A stretch of 11,366 nt of DNA. Origin: JACRBK01 sp964427955 (GTDB lineage Bacteria > Chloroflexota > Anaerolineae > Aggregatilineales > Aggregatilineaceae). Positions 1 to 5,146 of the stretch are shown here, piece after piece. The position numbers and the translations under genes are program-made. The notes under the pieces were generated by a model. That model searched no databases. It worked only from the letters and a program-made list of their open reading frames with translations, and had not been told where the DNA came from. Position 1 is the first letter of the stretch; every line of letters starts with the position of its first letter. The stretch lies in assembly GCA_964427955.1 (NCBI GenBank), contig CAYRWY010000164.1, positions 1 to 11,366 on the forward strand, written 5' to 3'.

Positions 1-53
1 CCTTCGCCTTCCAGGATCGCGCGATGATCCTGTATTTCATCTGGCTGCCGTGA
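1..53 (+). CDS. C-terminal tail of an unidentified protein (cut by window edge)
   Basis: Frame 3 is open from the left edge and reads FAFQDRAMILYFIWLP before a TGA at 51-53. The tail is hydrophobic and aromatic, like the end of a membrane segment, so a membrane protein is possible, but too little is visible to name a family. The coding reading is an inference: it is the only frame giving a plausible protein end, and the following DNA turns at once into non-coding AT-rich repeats. It could also be a chance open stretch. Confidence 0.4.
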   Translation, partial: FAFQDRAMILYFIWLP

Positions 54-62
54 AAAGTGAAC

Positions 63-104
63 AGTTGTCAGTGATCAGTAATCAGTTTTTAGTTGTTACT
101 GATC
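63..104 (+). repeat. Degenerate heptamer tandem array (AGTNNTC-like)
   Basis: Six consecutive 7-base units can be read in phase: AGTTGTC, AGTGATC, AGTAATC, AGTTTTT, AGTTGTT, ACTGATC. The last unit overlaps the left end of the inverted-repeat element that starts at 97-99. Two further units, AGTTGTT and ACTGATT, follow its right end at 222-235, so the element appears to sit inside the array. Confidence 0.6.
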
Positions 105-222
105 CTTGCATTACTATCTAAACTTCCGTGAAGTTCACCCCCACCCCGCCTCCCCCGTGCACGGGGGAGGCGGGGTGGGGGTGCTGTCTCGCGGACTTTA
201 GTTTATTCTGCAAGGATCAGTA
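97..222 (+). mobile_element. MITE-like palindromic element, copy 1
   Basis: This 126-bp element is an almost continuous inverted repeat centred at 159.5. The 14-base ends TACTGATCCTTGCA (97-110) and TGCAAGGATCAGTA (209-222) are exact reverse complements. The centre is a perfect 24-bp stem (136-159 with 160-183) around the palindrome GTGCAC. The parts between the ends and the stem (111-135 and 184-208) differ, which gives the element an orientation. There is no coding capacity. A TA dinucleotide lies at each end (97-98 and 221-222), so the mobile unit is probably CTGATCC...GGATCAG (99-220) with a TA target duplication. That pattern is typical of elements mobilised by IS630/Tc1-type transposases. 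No such transposase is in the window, so the family is an inference. Confidence 0.85.
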
Positions 223-385
223 GTTGTTACTGATTGCCCCGTGATCGAGGAAGCGGTAGGGGCAGGGCAAGCCCTGCTCAAATGGGGTGCCTCTACACCG
301 ACGGTTCCACCGCGCCACTCCCCCCTCGCCACCGCGTGGAGAGGGGGTCGGGGGGTGAGGTAAAACACTACGAATCTTCGCGGGC
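223..385. other. Non-coding spacer with G-rich hairpins
   Basis: No convincing gene is visible here. The stretch holds the last heptamer units (222-235), a short hairpin with GCAGGGC (262-268) facing GCCCTGC (271-277), and a G-rich palindrome in which CCCCCTC (321-327) faces GAGGGGG (341-347), followed by GGGGGTGAGG. The last part belongs to the same repeat family as the hairpins at 422-488, 5047-5070 and 11270-11356. Confidence 0.6.
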
Positions 386-546
386 TTGATCCTTGCATTG
401 AAATCTAAACTCCACCCCCAGCCCCTCCCCAGGCAAGCTGGAGAGGGGAGAAAACGGGCTTGTTCCCCTCTCCAAAGTTGGAGAGGGGGCAGGGGTGAGG
501 TAAATCTCCCTGGCAAAAAGTTTAGCTATTTATGCAAGGATCGGTA
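386..546 (+). mobile_element. Related element with the same ends but a different double-hairpin core
   Basis: The left end (TTGATCCTTGCA, 386-397, then a TCTAAACT stretch) and the right end (AGTTTAG near 519, then TGCAAGGATCGGTA at 533-546) match the ends of the 126-127 bp elements with a few substitutions. The core differs: instead of the GTGCAC-centred stem it has two G-rich hairpins. One is imperfect (CCCCTCCCCA 422-431 with TGGAGAGGGG 439-448) and one is perfect (CCCCTCTCCA 465-474 with TGGAGAGGGG 479-488). Its outer bases are no longer a clean TA...TA, so it looks like an older or chimeric copy. The right end stops 12 bases before the start codon of the hydrolase gene at 559. Confidence 0.65.
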
Positions 547-548
547 AT

Positions 549-555
549 GGGAGGG
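549..555 (+). promoter_or_regulatory. Ribosome binding site that decides the start of the hydrolase gene
   Basis: GGGAGGG ends 3 bases before the ATG at 559. The earlier in-frame ATGs at 532 (inside the element's terminal repeat) and 547 have no such site upstream, so 559 is preferred. Confidence 0.6.
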
Positions 556-558
556 ATC

Positions 559-1335
559 ATGATCGAATTCAGGCTCGGCACGTTCCGCTGTGTGGTGTTC
601 GACGTGGGACACTTCGTCATCAGCGCGCCCACCCTGCTTGCCAACGCCACCGAGGCCGAACGGGCGGCGATGCTGGCCCGCTACGACCACGACGCCGAGG
701 GCTTCATCTTCCGCATCAAGCCGCTGCTGGTCGAAACCGGGCAGCACCGCGTGCTGATCGATCCGGGAGCCGGGGAGGATCACGGGCAGTTGGCGCGGGA
801 GCTTACCGCAGCGGGGATCGATCCCGCGTCGGTCGATACGGTCGTCATCACGCACGGGCATCCCGACCACTACAGCGGGAGCAGCGGTCCGGCTTTCCCC
901 CAGGCGCGCCACGTCATGCAGCGGGCGGAATGGCAGCACTGGGAGACCGCGGGCAATCCCGAACCGCACTTTGTCGAGAACTTCCGCAGCCTGCTGCTGC
1001 CGATCCAGGGCTGCTTCACGCTGCTGGACGGCGACGGCGAGATCGTGCCGGGGATCGCGGCGCTGCTCACGCCGGGCCATACGCCGGGCCACATGGCCGT
1101 CGTGGTCGGCGATCAGATGGTGTGCGTGGGCGATGCCCTGATCAATTTGCCGTACCTCGAAAATCCCGCCTGGGTCGGGAAATTCGAAAACTGGCCGGAG
1201 ACGGTCGTCCAGACGCGGCGGACCTTGTTGCAACGGATCGCGGAGGAGCAGTGGTGGATCTACGGCTTCCATTTCCCCGCGCCGGGCACGGGCCGGATCG
1301 TGGGCGGGCAGTGGGTGCCGGAGACGATCTCATAA
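559..1335 (+). CDS. Metallo-beta-lactamase-fold hydrolase
   Basis: This is a 258-residue cytoplasmic MBL-fold enzyme, probably a dinuclear metal hydrolase. The signature THGHPDHYSG gives ligands H99, H101, D103 and H104. LTPGHTPGH supplies the third-motif histidine H174, GDA gives the bridging D192, and the FHFPAPG tail supplies H238. The 'GHTPGH' and 'FHFP' pattern resembles the lactonase and related branch of the superfamily (AiiA-like and AttM-like), but many MBL subfamilies share it, so the substrate is unknown. There is no signal peptide. The ATG at 559 is chosen because MIEFRLG is a typical family N terminus and a good ribosome binding site precedes it; an extension to 532 would add residues encoded by the terminal repeat of the upstream mobile element. 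No clear promoter is visible, since its upstream DNA is repeat-derived. The stop codon runs into a hairpin at 1340-1360. Confidence 0.85.
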   Translation: MIEFRLGTFRCVVFDVGHFVISAPTLLANATEAERAAMLARYDHDAEGFIFRIKPLLVETGQHRVLIDPGAGEDHGQLARELTAAGIDPASVDTVVITHGHPDHYSGSSGPAFPQARHVMQRAEWQHWETAGNPEPHFVENFRSLLLPIQGCFTLLDGDGEIVPGIAALLTPGHTPGHMAVVVGDQMVCVGDALINLPYLENPAWVGKFENWPETVVQTRRTLLQRIAEEQWWIYGFHFPAPGTGRIVGGQWVPETIS

Positions 1336-1360
1336 AAAACGCCGGAGGGGTGCTCCGGCG
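1334..1360 (-). terminator. Intrinsic terminator for the remnant gene (minus strand)
   Basis: CGCCGGAG (1340-1347) and CTCCGGCG (1353-1360) form an 8-bp stem with a 5-base loop. Read on the minus strand the stem is followed by six T residues (plus-strand A-run, 1334-1339). The U-tract points left, so it fits the end of the minus-strand remnant at 1382-1538. The hairpin may also slow transcripts of the convergent hydrolase gene. Confidence 0.7.
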
Positions 1361-1381
1361 CTCGACTTGCTACCCAACACT

Positions 1382-1538
1382 CTAGCCCACGCAGCTCGTG
1401 GGGATATAGCCGTTCGTCAATCCGGCGACGAAAATCCCGGTCCACGCCTGCCCGGCGGTGATGCTCCCGCCCCGTATCCCGTGTTGTTGCGATCAAAGTG
1501 AATGGTATCATAGGGGATATCCCCGCCCATCTCGTAAC
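1382..1538 (-). pseudogene. Truncated, frameshifted 3' remnant of an unidentified gene
   Basis: On the minus strand one frame ends in GLTNGYIPTSCVG before a TAG (1382-1384). That frame is closed upstream by a TGA. The adjacent frame upstream reads IPYDTIHFDRNNTGYG, which also looks protein-like. A frameshift near 1460-1480 would join the two. The C-terminal pattern (W-T-G-I...NGYIPTSC) resembles the end of an extracellular SH3-like domain, but this is only a resemblance. The reading is cut at 1539 where element copy 2 begins, and no 5' part appears beyond the element. A strong terminator in the right direction (1334-1360) supports a formerly real gene. Confidence 0.6.
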
Positions 1539-1665
1539 TACTGATCCTTGCATTACTATCTAAACTTCCGTGAAGTTCACCCCCTCCTGCGCCTCCCCCG
1601 TGCACGGGGGAGGTGGGGTGGGGGTGCTATCTCGCGGACTTTAGTTTATTCTGCAAGGATCAGTA
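1539..1665 (+). mobile_element. MITE-like palindromic element, copy 2
   Basis: This is a 127-bp element in the same orientation as copy 1, with identical 14-base ends (1539-1552 and 1652-1665), the same asymmetric shoulders (TTACTATCTAAACTTCCG on the left, GCGGACTTTAG on the right) and the CCCCCGTGCACGGGGG centre. The inner left arm differs from copy 1 (CCTCCTGCGCC in place of the ACCCCGCC stretch), and copy 3 shares this variant. TA lies on both sides (1539-1540 and 1664-1665); the flanks beyond that show no longer duplication. It separates a gene remnant from the trxA terminator. Confidence 0.85.
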
Positions 1666-1673
1666 AATAGAAT

Positions 1674-1700
1674 AAAAAACACCTCTTTCATGGGAGGTGT
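1674..1700 (-). terminator. Intrinsic terminator of trxA
   Basis: ACACCTC (1679-1685) and GAGGTGT (1694-1700) form a 7-bp stem with an 8-base loop. On the minus strand it is followed by a run of six T residues. It lies just downstream of the trxA stop. Confidence 0.8.
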
Positions 1701-1736
1701 CTGTGGGTGATCGGGGTGGGATCGCGCAGCCCGGAT

Positions 1737-2066
1737 TTAGCTGAGGTGTCGCGCGATCTTCGGTTCGAGCACGTTGTAGGGCATGAAGCCGACGATCCGT
1801 TCGGCCACTTCCCCATTTTTGAACAGCATGAGGGTCGGAATACCCATGATACCGTAGGCCATCAGGATATTCTGATTCGTGTCAGCATCGATCTTGGCGA
1901 CCCGCATCTTGTCGCCGTACTTTTCCGCCAGTTGATCGACGAGCGGCGCAATCATCCGGCATGGCGAACACCACTCGGCCCAGAAGTCGATCAGGACGGG
2001 AACCTCGGCTTTGAGGACGTCCTGTTCGAAGGTTTCTTCGGTCACGACAAAAGTCTTGTCACTCAT
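1737..2066 (-). CDS. trxA: Thioredoxin
   Basis: This 109-residue protein has the usual length of a bacterial thioredoxin and no signal peptide, so it is cytoplasmic. It reduces disulfides in target proteins and is itself recharged by thioredoxin reductase, which is not in this window. The active site is W32-C33-S34-P35-C36, a common WCSPC variant of WCGPC. The buried D27 (IDFWAEWC) and the cis-proline P77 (GIPT) are in place, as is the GEVAERIVGF stretch near the end. The ATG at 2066 is preceded by TAAAGGAG (2078-2085 on the complementary strand) at a somewhat long spacing of 11. It is a single gene with its own terminator at 1674-1700. Confidence 0.96.
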   Translation of the reverse strand: MSDKTFVVTEETFEQDVLKAEVPVLIDFWAEWCSPCRMIAPLVDQLAEKYGDKMRVAKIDADTNQNILMAYGIMGIPTLMLFKNGEVAERIVGFMPYNVLEPKIARHLS

Positions 2067-2115
2067 CTAACACCATACTCCTTTACCCCTATCGCCGGGG
2101 TCCGTCACTAGCCCA

Positions 2116-2124
2116 AATATAGCA
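2116..2124 (-). promoter_or_regulatory. Possible extended -10 promoter of trxA
   Basis: On the minus strand TGCTATATT lies about 50 bases upstream of the trxA start and fits an extended -10 (TGnTATAAT). No good -35 hexamer is seen at 16-18 bases, so this is tentative. Confidence 0.35.
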
Positions 2125-2251
2125 CGAACCCATTCCAAATGCCTACCAGTGATTTTACAAATTTTTTGCAATTCACTCATTTTTCCCACAGAGCCTTCCC
2201 TTATCCTATGGACAACTTGAACGCAGCATTCAACCAACAGGAGAAACCAGA

Positions 2252-2893
2252 ATGTCCAAGAATCGGATTGCCAGGTTAGTCGTGATCGCCATCGTTGTCG
2301 TGTTAGCCGCCACGTTCGCCGTCAGCGCTGCCGAGGCCCAGGGACCGGGTACCGGGCGCGGTCAGGGAAGTGGTGGCCGGGGTCAAGGTCAGGGCCAGAG
2401 TCAAGGTCAGAGTCTCGGTTTTGGTGCAGGCCAGGGATCGGCCAATATGAATGGCACCGGGCTGAACTACCAGATGCCCGCCGCGTCGGATCTGCCCCTC
2501 ACGGATGAGGTGATCGCCGCCCTGACCGCGGGCCTCCAGGACGAATACAACGCCTACAACACCTATCAGGCCGTGATCGACCAGTTCGGCGCCGTGCGCC
2601 CCTTCACCAACATTCAGGCCGCCGAAGCGCAGCACATCGCGTCGCTGGAATTTCTCTTCGACCGCTACGGGCTGACCCTGCCGGAAAGCGCGCCCCTGGC
2701 GACCGTGCCCCAGTTCACGAGCCTGGCCGACGCGTGCCAGACCGGCGCCGACGCGGAAGTCGCCAACTTCGGGCTGTACGACCAGATGATCGCCGCTGCC
2801 GAGAATTATCCTGACATTAGCTGGGTCTTCACCAGCCTGCGCAATGCCTCGGAATTCCAGCACCTGCCCGCCTTCGAACGCTGCGCCGGGTAA
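2252..2893 (+). CDS. Secreted DUF2202 ferritin-like protein
   Basis: This 213-residue protein has a Sec signal peptide (residues 1-29, cut at AEA|Q). A Gly/Gln/Ser-rich low-complexity linker follows at about 31-63, then a DUF2202 domain at about 80-211. The domain carries the four-helix ferritin-like pattern: E98 in QDEYNAYNTY, E125 and H128 in AAEAQHIASLEFLFDRYG, E169 in AEVANFGLYD, and E201 and H204 in ASEFQHLPAF. These acidic and His residues sit where a diiron-type site would be, although metal binding and activity of this family are not established. C162 and C211 could form a disulfide outside the cell. AGGAG (2239-2243) lies 8 bases before the ATG. A hairpin terminator follows at 2911-2945. 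I see no convincing promoter. The role is unknown; oxidative or metal stress protection is a guess from the fold. Confidence 0.85.
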   Translation: MSKNRIARLVVIAIVVVLAATFAVSAAEAQGPGTGRGQGSGGRGQGQGQSQGQSLGFGAGQGSANMNGTGLNYQMPAASDLPLTDEVIAALTAGLQDEYNAYNTYQAVIDQFGAVRPFTNIQAAEAQHIASLEFLFDRYGLTLPESAPLATVPQFTSLADACQTGADAEVANFGLYDQMIAAAENYPDISWVFTSLRNASEFQHLPAFERCAG

Positions 2894-2910
2894 CCCGCGC
2901 CAGCCCGACA

Positions 2911-2945
2911 AACTCCGCCGCAGGACTCCTCCCGGCGGAGTTTTC
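2911..2945 (+). terminator. Intrinsic terminator after the DUF2202 gene
   Basis: AACTCCGCCG (2911-2920) pairs with CGGCGGAGTT (2933-2942) in a 10-bp stem with a 12-base loop, and the T-run TTTT (2941-2944) follows the GC part of the stem. Confidence 0.75.
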
Positions 2946-2950
2946 GTGCG

Positions 2951-2979
2951 TTGACGCTCCCTGCCCCGCGTGTTATGCT
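2951..2979 (+). promoter_or_regulatory. Sigma-70-type promoter of the hrcA-like gene, with possible operator
   Basis: TTGACG (2951-2956) and TATGCT (2974-2979) are separated by 17 bases, a near-consensus promoter. Over the -10 and start point lies an inverted repeat, GCGTG (2968-2972) and CACGC (2989-2993). Within it is an 11-base-spaced direct repeat, TGTTATGC (2971) and TGTTAAGC (2982). No canonical CIRCE element (TTAGCACTC-N9-GAGTGCTAA) is present; only TTAAGCACGC (2984-2993) resembles half of one. Confidence 0.7.
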
Positions 2980-3015
2980 CATGTTAAGCACGCAACGACC
3001 CACGCTGGAGCGATC

Positions 3016-4107
3016 ATGTCCACTGAAACGCCGCCCCCCACCCCGCCTGCGGGAAAACCCGAACTTCCGGCGCTGACCGAGCGCCAGGAAAACCTGCTGT
3101 CGTTGATCGTGCACGAGTACATCCGCGCCGGGCAGCCAGTCGGGTCCAAGGTGCTGGTCGAAAAGTTCAACCTGGGCATCAGCAGCGCCACCGTGCGCAA
3201 CGAAATGGGCGAGTTGGAGCAGTACGGGTTGATCTATGCGCCGCATACCTCGGCGGGGCGCGTCCCCACCGTGCTGGGCTACCGCTACTTCGCCCAACGC
3301 TTGCTGGACACCGTCGGCCTCTCGCCCCAAGAGCGCCGCCAGATCACCCAGGAATTCGATCACGCCGCCGACAACGTGGACGACTGGCCGCGCATCGCGG
3401 CGATGGTGCTGGCCCGCACCGCCCGCACTGCCGCCCTGGTGACGCCGCCGCGCGCCATCGAGAATCACTTCAAGCACCTGGAACTGATCGGGACGCAGGG
3501 CCGCATGGTGCTGCTGGTGCTGGTCTTGCAGGGCGGCAGCGTCCACCAACAGATGTTGACCCTGGCCGAGACCGTCCCCCAGGACGTGCTCTCGCAGACG
3601 GCGCAGATCATCAACCTGAGCTGCGTCATGCTGACCGCCGATCAGATCCCGGTCAAGACGCGCAGCCAGCCCGACGAGCTGACGCGCGAGATCGGCGAGT
3701 TGGTGGCGGACGCCATGCGCCAGGCCAACCAGCAGACCTCCCGCGACGTCTACCGTTACGGGTTGAGCGAAAGCCTCTCGACCTTTACCGACAACGAAGC
3801 CCAACAGGCGATCCGCGTGCTGGAAGAAAACGCGCTGCTCGACGACATCCTGCGCAACATGCTCGATCCCAACCAGCCGGACTTGCAGATCGTCGTGGCG
3901 GGCGAGGGTCGCTGGGAAAGCCTGAGTCACCTGAGCGTCGTCCTGGGCCGCTACGGCACCCCGCACACCCGCGGCGCGCTGGGCGTGCTCGGCCCGACCC
4001 GGATGCGCTACGGGCACGCCGTCAGCGCCGTGCGCTACGTCGCCCACCTCATGACCGGCCTGCTGGGCGAGATGTACGGCGACAACGAGAAAAAAGAAGG
4101 CAAGTAG
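3016..4107 (+). CDS. hrcA: HrcA-family heat-shock transcriptional repressor
   Basis: This 363-residue protein matches HrcA through most of its length. After a Pro/Thr-rich start, residues 18-95 form the winged helix: LTERQENLLSLIVHEYIRAG, then PVGSK, SSATVRNEMGELEQYGLI as recognition region, and PHTSAGRVPT with GYRYF as wing. The rest is the GAF-like dimer and inducer-sensing part, ending with GVLGPTRMRYGHAVSAVRYVA (about 323-343). HrcA normally represses groE and dnaK operons at CIRCE sites and is kept active by GroEL. Here neither grpE, dnaK nor dnaJ lies next to it, and its own promoter lacks a full CIRCE, so target sites in this organism may differ. GGAG (3007-3010) precedes the ATG by 5 bases. 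Only a short hairpin without a T-run (4114-4129) follows the stop. The family is clear; one-to-one equivalence with classical HrcA is likely rather than certain. Confidence 0.9.
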   Translation: MSTETPPPTPPAGKPELPALTERQENLLSLIVHEYIRAGQPVGSKVLVEKFNLGISSATVRNEMGELEQYGLIYAPHTSAGRVPTVLGYRYFAQRLLDTVGLSPQERRQITQEFDHAADNVDDWPRIAAMVLARTARTAALVTPPRAIENHFKHLELIGTQGRMVLLVLVLQGGSVHQQMLTLAETVPQDVLSQTAQIINLSCVMLTADQIPVKTRSQPDELTREIGELVADAMRQANQQTSRDVYRYGLSESLSTFTDNEAQQAIRVLEENALLDDILRNMLDPNQPDLQIVVAGEGRWESLSHLSVVLGRYGTPHTRGALGVLGPTRMRYGHAVSAVRYVAHLMTGLLGEMYGDNEKKEGK

Positions 4108-4113
4108 CTGACG

Positions 4114-4129
4114 GCTGGCCTGTGCCAGC
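4114..4129 (+). other. Short hairpin after hrcA
   Basis: GCTGGC (4114-4119) and GCCAGC (4124-4129) form a 6-bp stem with a CTGT loop just after the stop. There is no T-run, so it is not a standard intrinsic terminator. Confidence 0.4.
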
Positions 4130-4174
4130 ACTACGACGGCCCCACTCTTCCCTATCGCTTCCCTCACACCAGGC

Positions 4175-4203
4175 TTGCTATCACCCCGGACATGCTGTAT
4201 AAC
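4175..4203 (+). promoter_or_regulatory. Promoter of the LysM gene
   Basis: TTGCTA (4175-4180) and TATAAC (4198-4203) are 17 bases apart and lie about 40 bases before the start codon. Confidence 0.7.
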
Positions 4204-4208
4204 TCAAA

Positions 4209-4229
4209 GTAACATTACGACAATGTAAC
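4209..4229 (+). promoter_or_regulatory. Candidate operator: inverted repeat at the LysM promoter start site
   Basis: GTAACATT (4209-4216) and AATGTAAC (4222-4229) are inverted repeats with one mismatch and a 5-base spacer (ACGAC). The site sits at the expected transcription start and in the leader, where a repressor would block initiation. GTAACA also recurs as a direct repeat (4209 and 4225). The binding protein is unknown. Confidence 0.45.
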
Positions 4230-4241
4230 AGGGGTAAAACC

Positions 4242-4955
4242 ATGAGCACTCGACACGTTGGAAAACGCGGGATCATCGCCGCCCTGGCCGCGATCCTGGT
4301 CCTTTCTTCCGCACTCTATGCCGTCCCGGCCCAGGCCCAGGGCCTCCCTGGCTGCCCGATCCGGGTGACGATGTACGCCACGCTGTTCGTTTACGGCTCG
4401 CCGACTTTCGGATCGGCGGTGACCGTCCAACTCGCTACCGGCAAAGTCGCCTGCCTGGTCGGGCGCAATGCCAGCACCACCTGGGTCCAGTTGGTACTGC
4501 CGCCGGAACTGGGCGGGAGCGCGCTCGGCTGGTCGCCCGCCAGTGCTTTCCAGGTGAATGTGCCCTTGACCGTGCTGCCCGTGACGGATGGCTCCGGCAC
4601 GCCGCCGGTCGTCACCCCGCCGCCCGCGACCTCCGGCACCTACGTCGTCAAGGTCGGGGATACCATGTTCTCGATCAGCCAGCGTTACGGCATCACCCTG
4701 ACGGCGCTGATCCAGGCCAACAACGTCTATCCGCCCTACATCATCTACGTCGGCCAGGTGCTGGTCATCCCCGGCACCAGCGGCGGCACGACGCCCCCGG
4801 CGGGATACACCAAATACGTGGTCAAGCAGGGTGAATATCTGGTCAGCATCGCGCGCCAGTACGGGCTGAGCTGGTGGGCGCTGGCGACGGTGAACGGCAT
4901 CGGCTATCCGTACGTCATCTATCCCGGCCAGACGCTCCTGATCCCGGCGGGATAA
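4242..4955 (+). CDS. Secreted protein with an SH3-like region and two LysM domains
   Basis: This 237-residue exported protein probably binds cell-wall glycans. Residues 1-32 are a signal peptide cut at AQA|Q. Residues about 40-105 look like an SH3b-type domain (VQLATGKVACLVGR...TTWVQLVLP...ALGWSPASAF), with C38 and C71 able to form a disulfide. A Pro/Thr-rich linker (113-131) leads to LysM 1 (134-177, YVVKVGDTMFSISQRYG to GQVLVIPG). A short Gly/Thr/Pro linker then leads to LysM 2 (192-235, YVVKQGEYLVSIARQYG to GQTLLIPAG). LysM domains bind N-acetylglucosamine polymers such as peptidoglycan. No enzymatic domain is present, so a structural or adhesive envelope role is likely. AGGGG (4230-4234) precedes the ATG by 7 bases. 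It has its own promoter and a candidate operator. Downstream it converges on the hydrolase at 5147, with a G-rich hairpin between them. Confidence 0.88.
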   Translation: MSTRHVGKRGIIAALAAILVLSSALYAVPAQAQGLPGCPIRVTMYATLFVYGSPTFGSAVTVQLATGKVACLVGRNASTTWVQLVLPPELGGSALGWSPASAFQVNVPLTVLPVTDGSGTPPVVTPPPATSGTYVVKVGDTMFSISQRYGITLTALIQANNVYPPYIIYVGQVLVIPGTSGGTTPPAGYTKYVVKQGEYLVSIARQYGLSWWALATVNGIGYPYVIYPGQTLLIPAG

Positions 4956-5046
4956 GAGCCACTCACCACCGAGTAATCATGCCGCGGGCGCGGCGCATCA
5001 CAGGGATGAACGATGCTGTTGGCGAATTCATACCTCACCCCTAAGT

Positions 5047-5070
5047 CCCCTCTCCAAGTCTGGAGAGGGG
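5047..5070. repeat. G-rich hairpin repeat between convergent genes (possible two-way terminator)
   Basis: CCCCTCTCCA (5047-5056) and TGGAGAGGGG (5061-5070) form a perfect 10-bp stem with an AGTC loop, preceded by ACCTCACCCC. The same module recurs at 465-488 and 11270-11296. It lies between the LysM gene (+) and the alpha/beta hydrolase (-), where it could stop transcripts from both sides, although neither side has a long T-run. Confidence 0.65.
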
Positions 5071-5146
5071 AAGTTAGCTCCAGGCCTTCTCTCATTCCCT
5101 GATTTTTCTCAGCGCGCTCTGCGATCTCTGCGTTGAATCGTTTTTC

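Noticed and set aside
90..234. Nine-base target duplication (TAGTTGTTA) around element copy 1
   Set aside because: Both flanks do carry it, but the surrounding heptamer array explains the match, and copies 2 and 3 share only TA at their ends.
217..516. Minus-strand open frames within the repeat cluster
   Set aside because: The translations simply read through G-rich hairpin repeats (PLPPL, PTPSP strings); no ribosome binding site or family match.
63..546. CRISPR-like array in the left repeat cluster
   Set aside because: The repeats are inverted hairpins and degenerate heptamers, without equal direct repeats and unique spacers, and there are no cas genes.
526..1272. Minus-strand open frame opposite the MBL hydrolase (248 codons)
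   Set aside because: It is a shadow of the MBL gene, whose metal-binding motifs are intact on the plus strand.
2971..3010. CIRCE operator upstream of hrcA
   Set aside because: Only a poor half-site (TTAAGCACGC) is present; the second arm GAGTGCTAA is missing at the required spacing.
2806..4167. Long minus-strand open frame opposite hrcA (453 codons)
   Set aside because: Its translation is low-complexity and rich in His, Gln, Ala and Val with no recognisable domain; it is the complement of a well-supported HrcA gene in GC-rich DNA.
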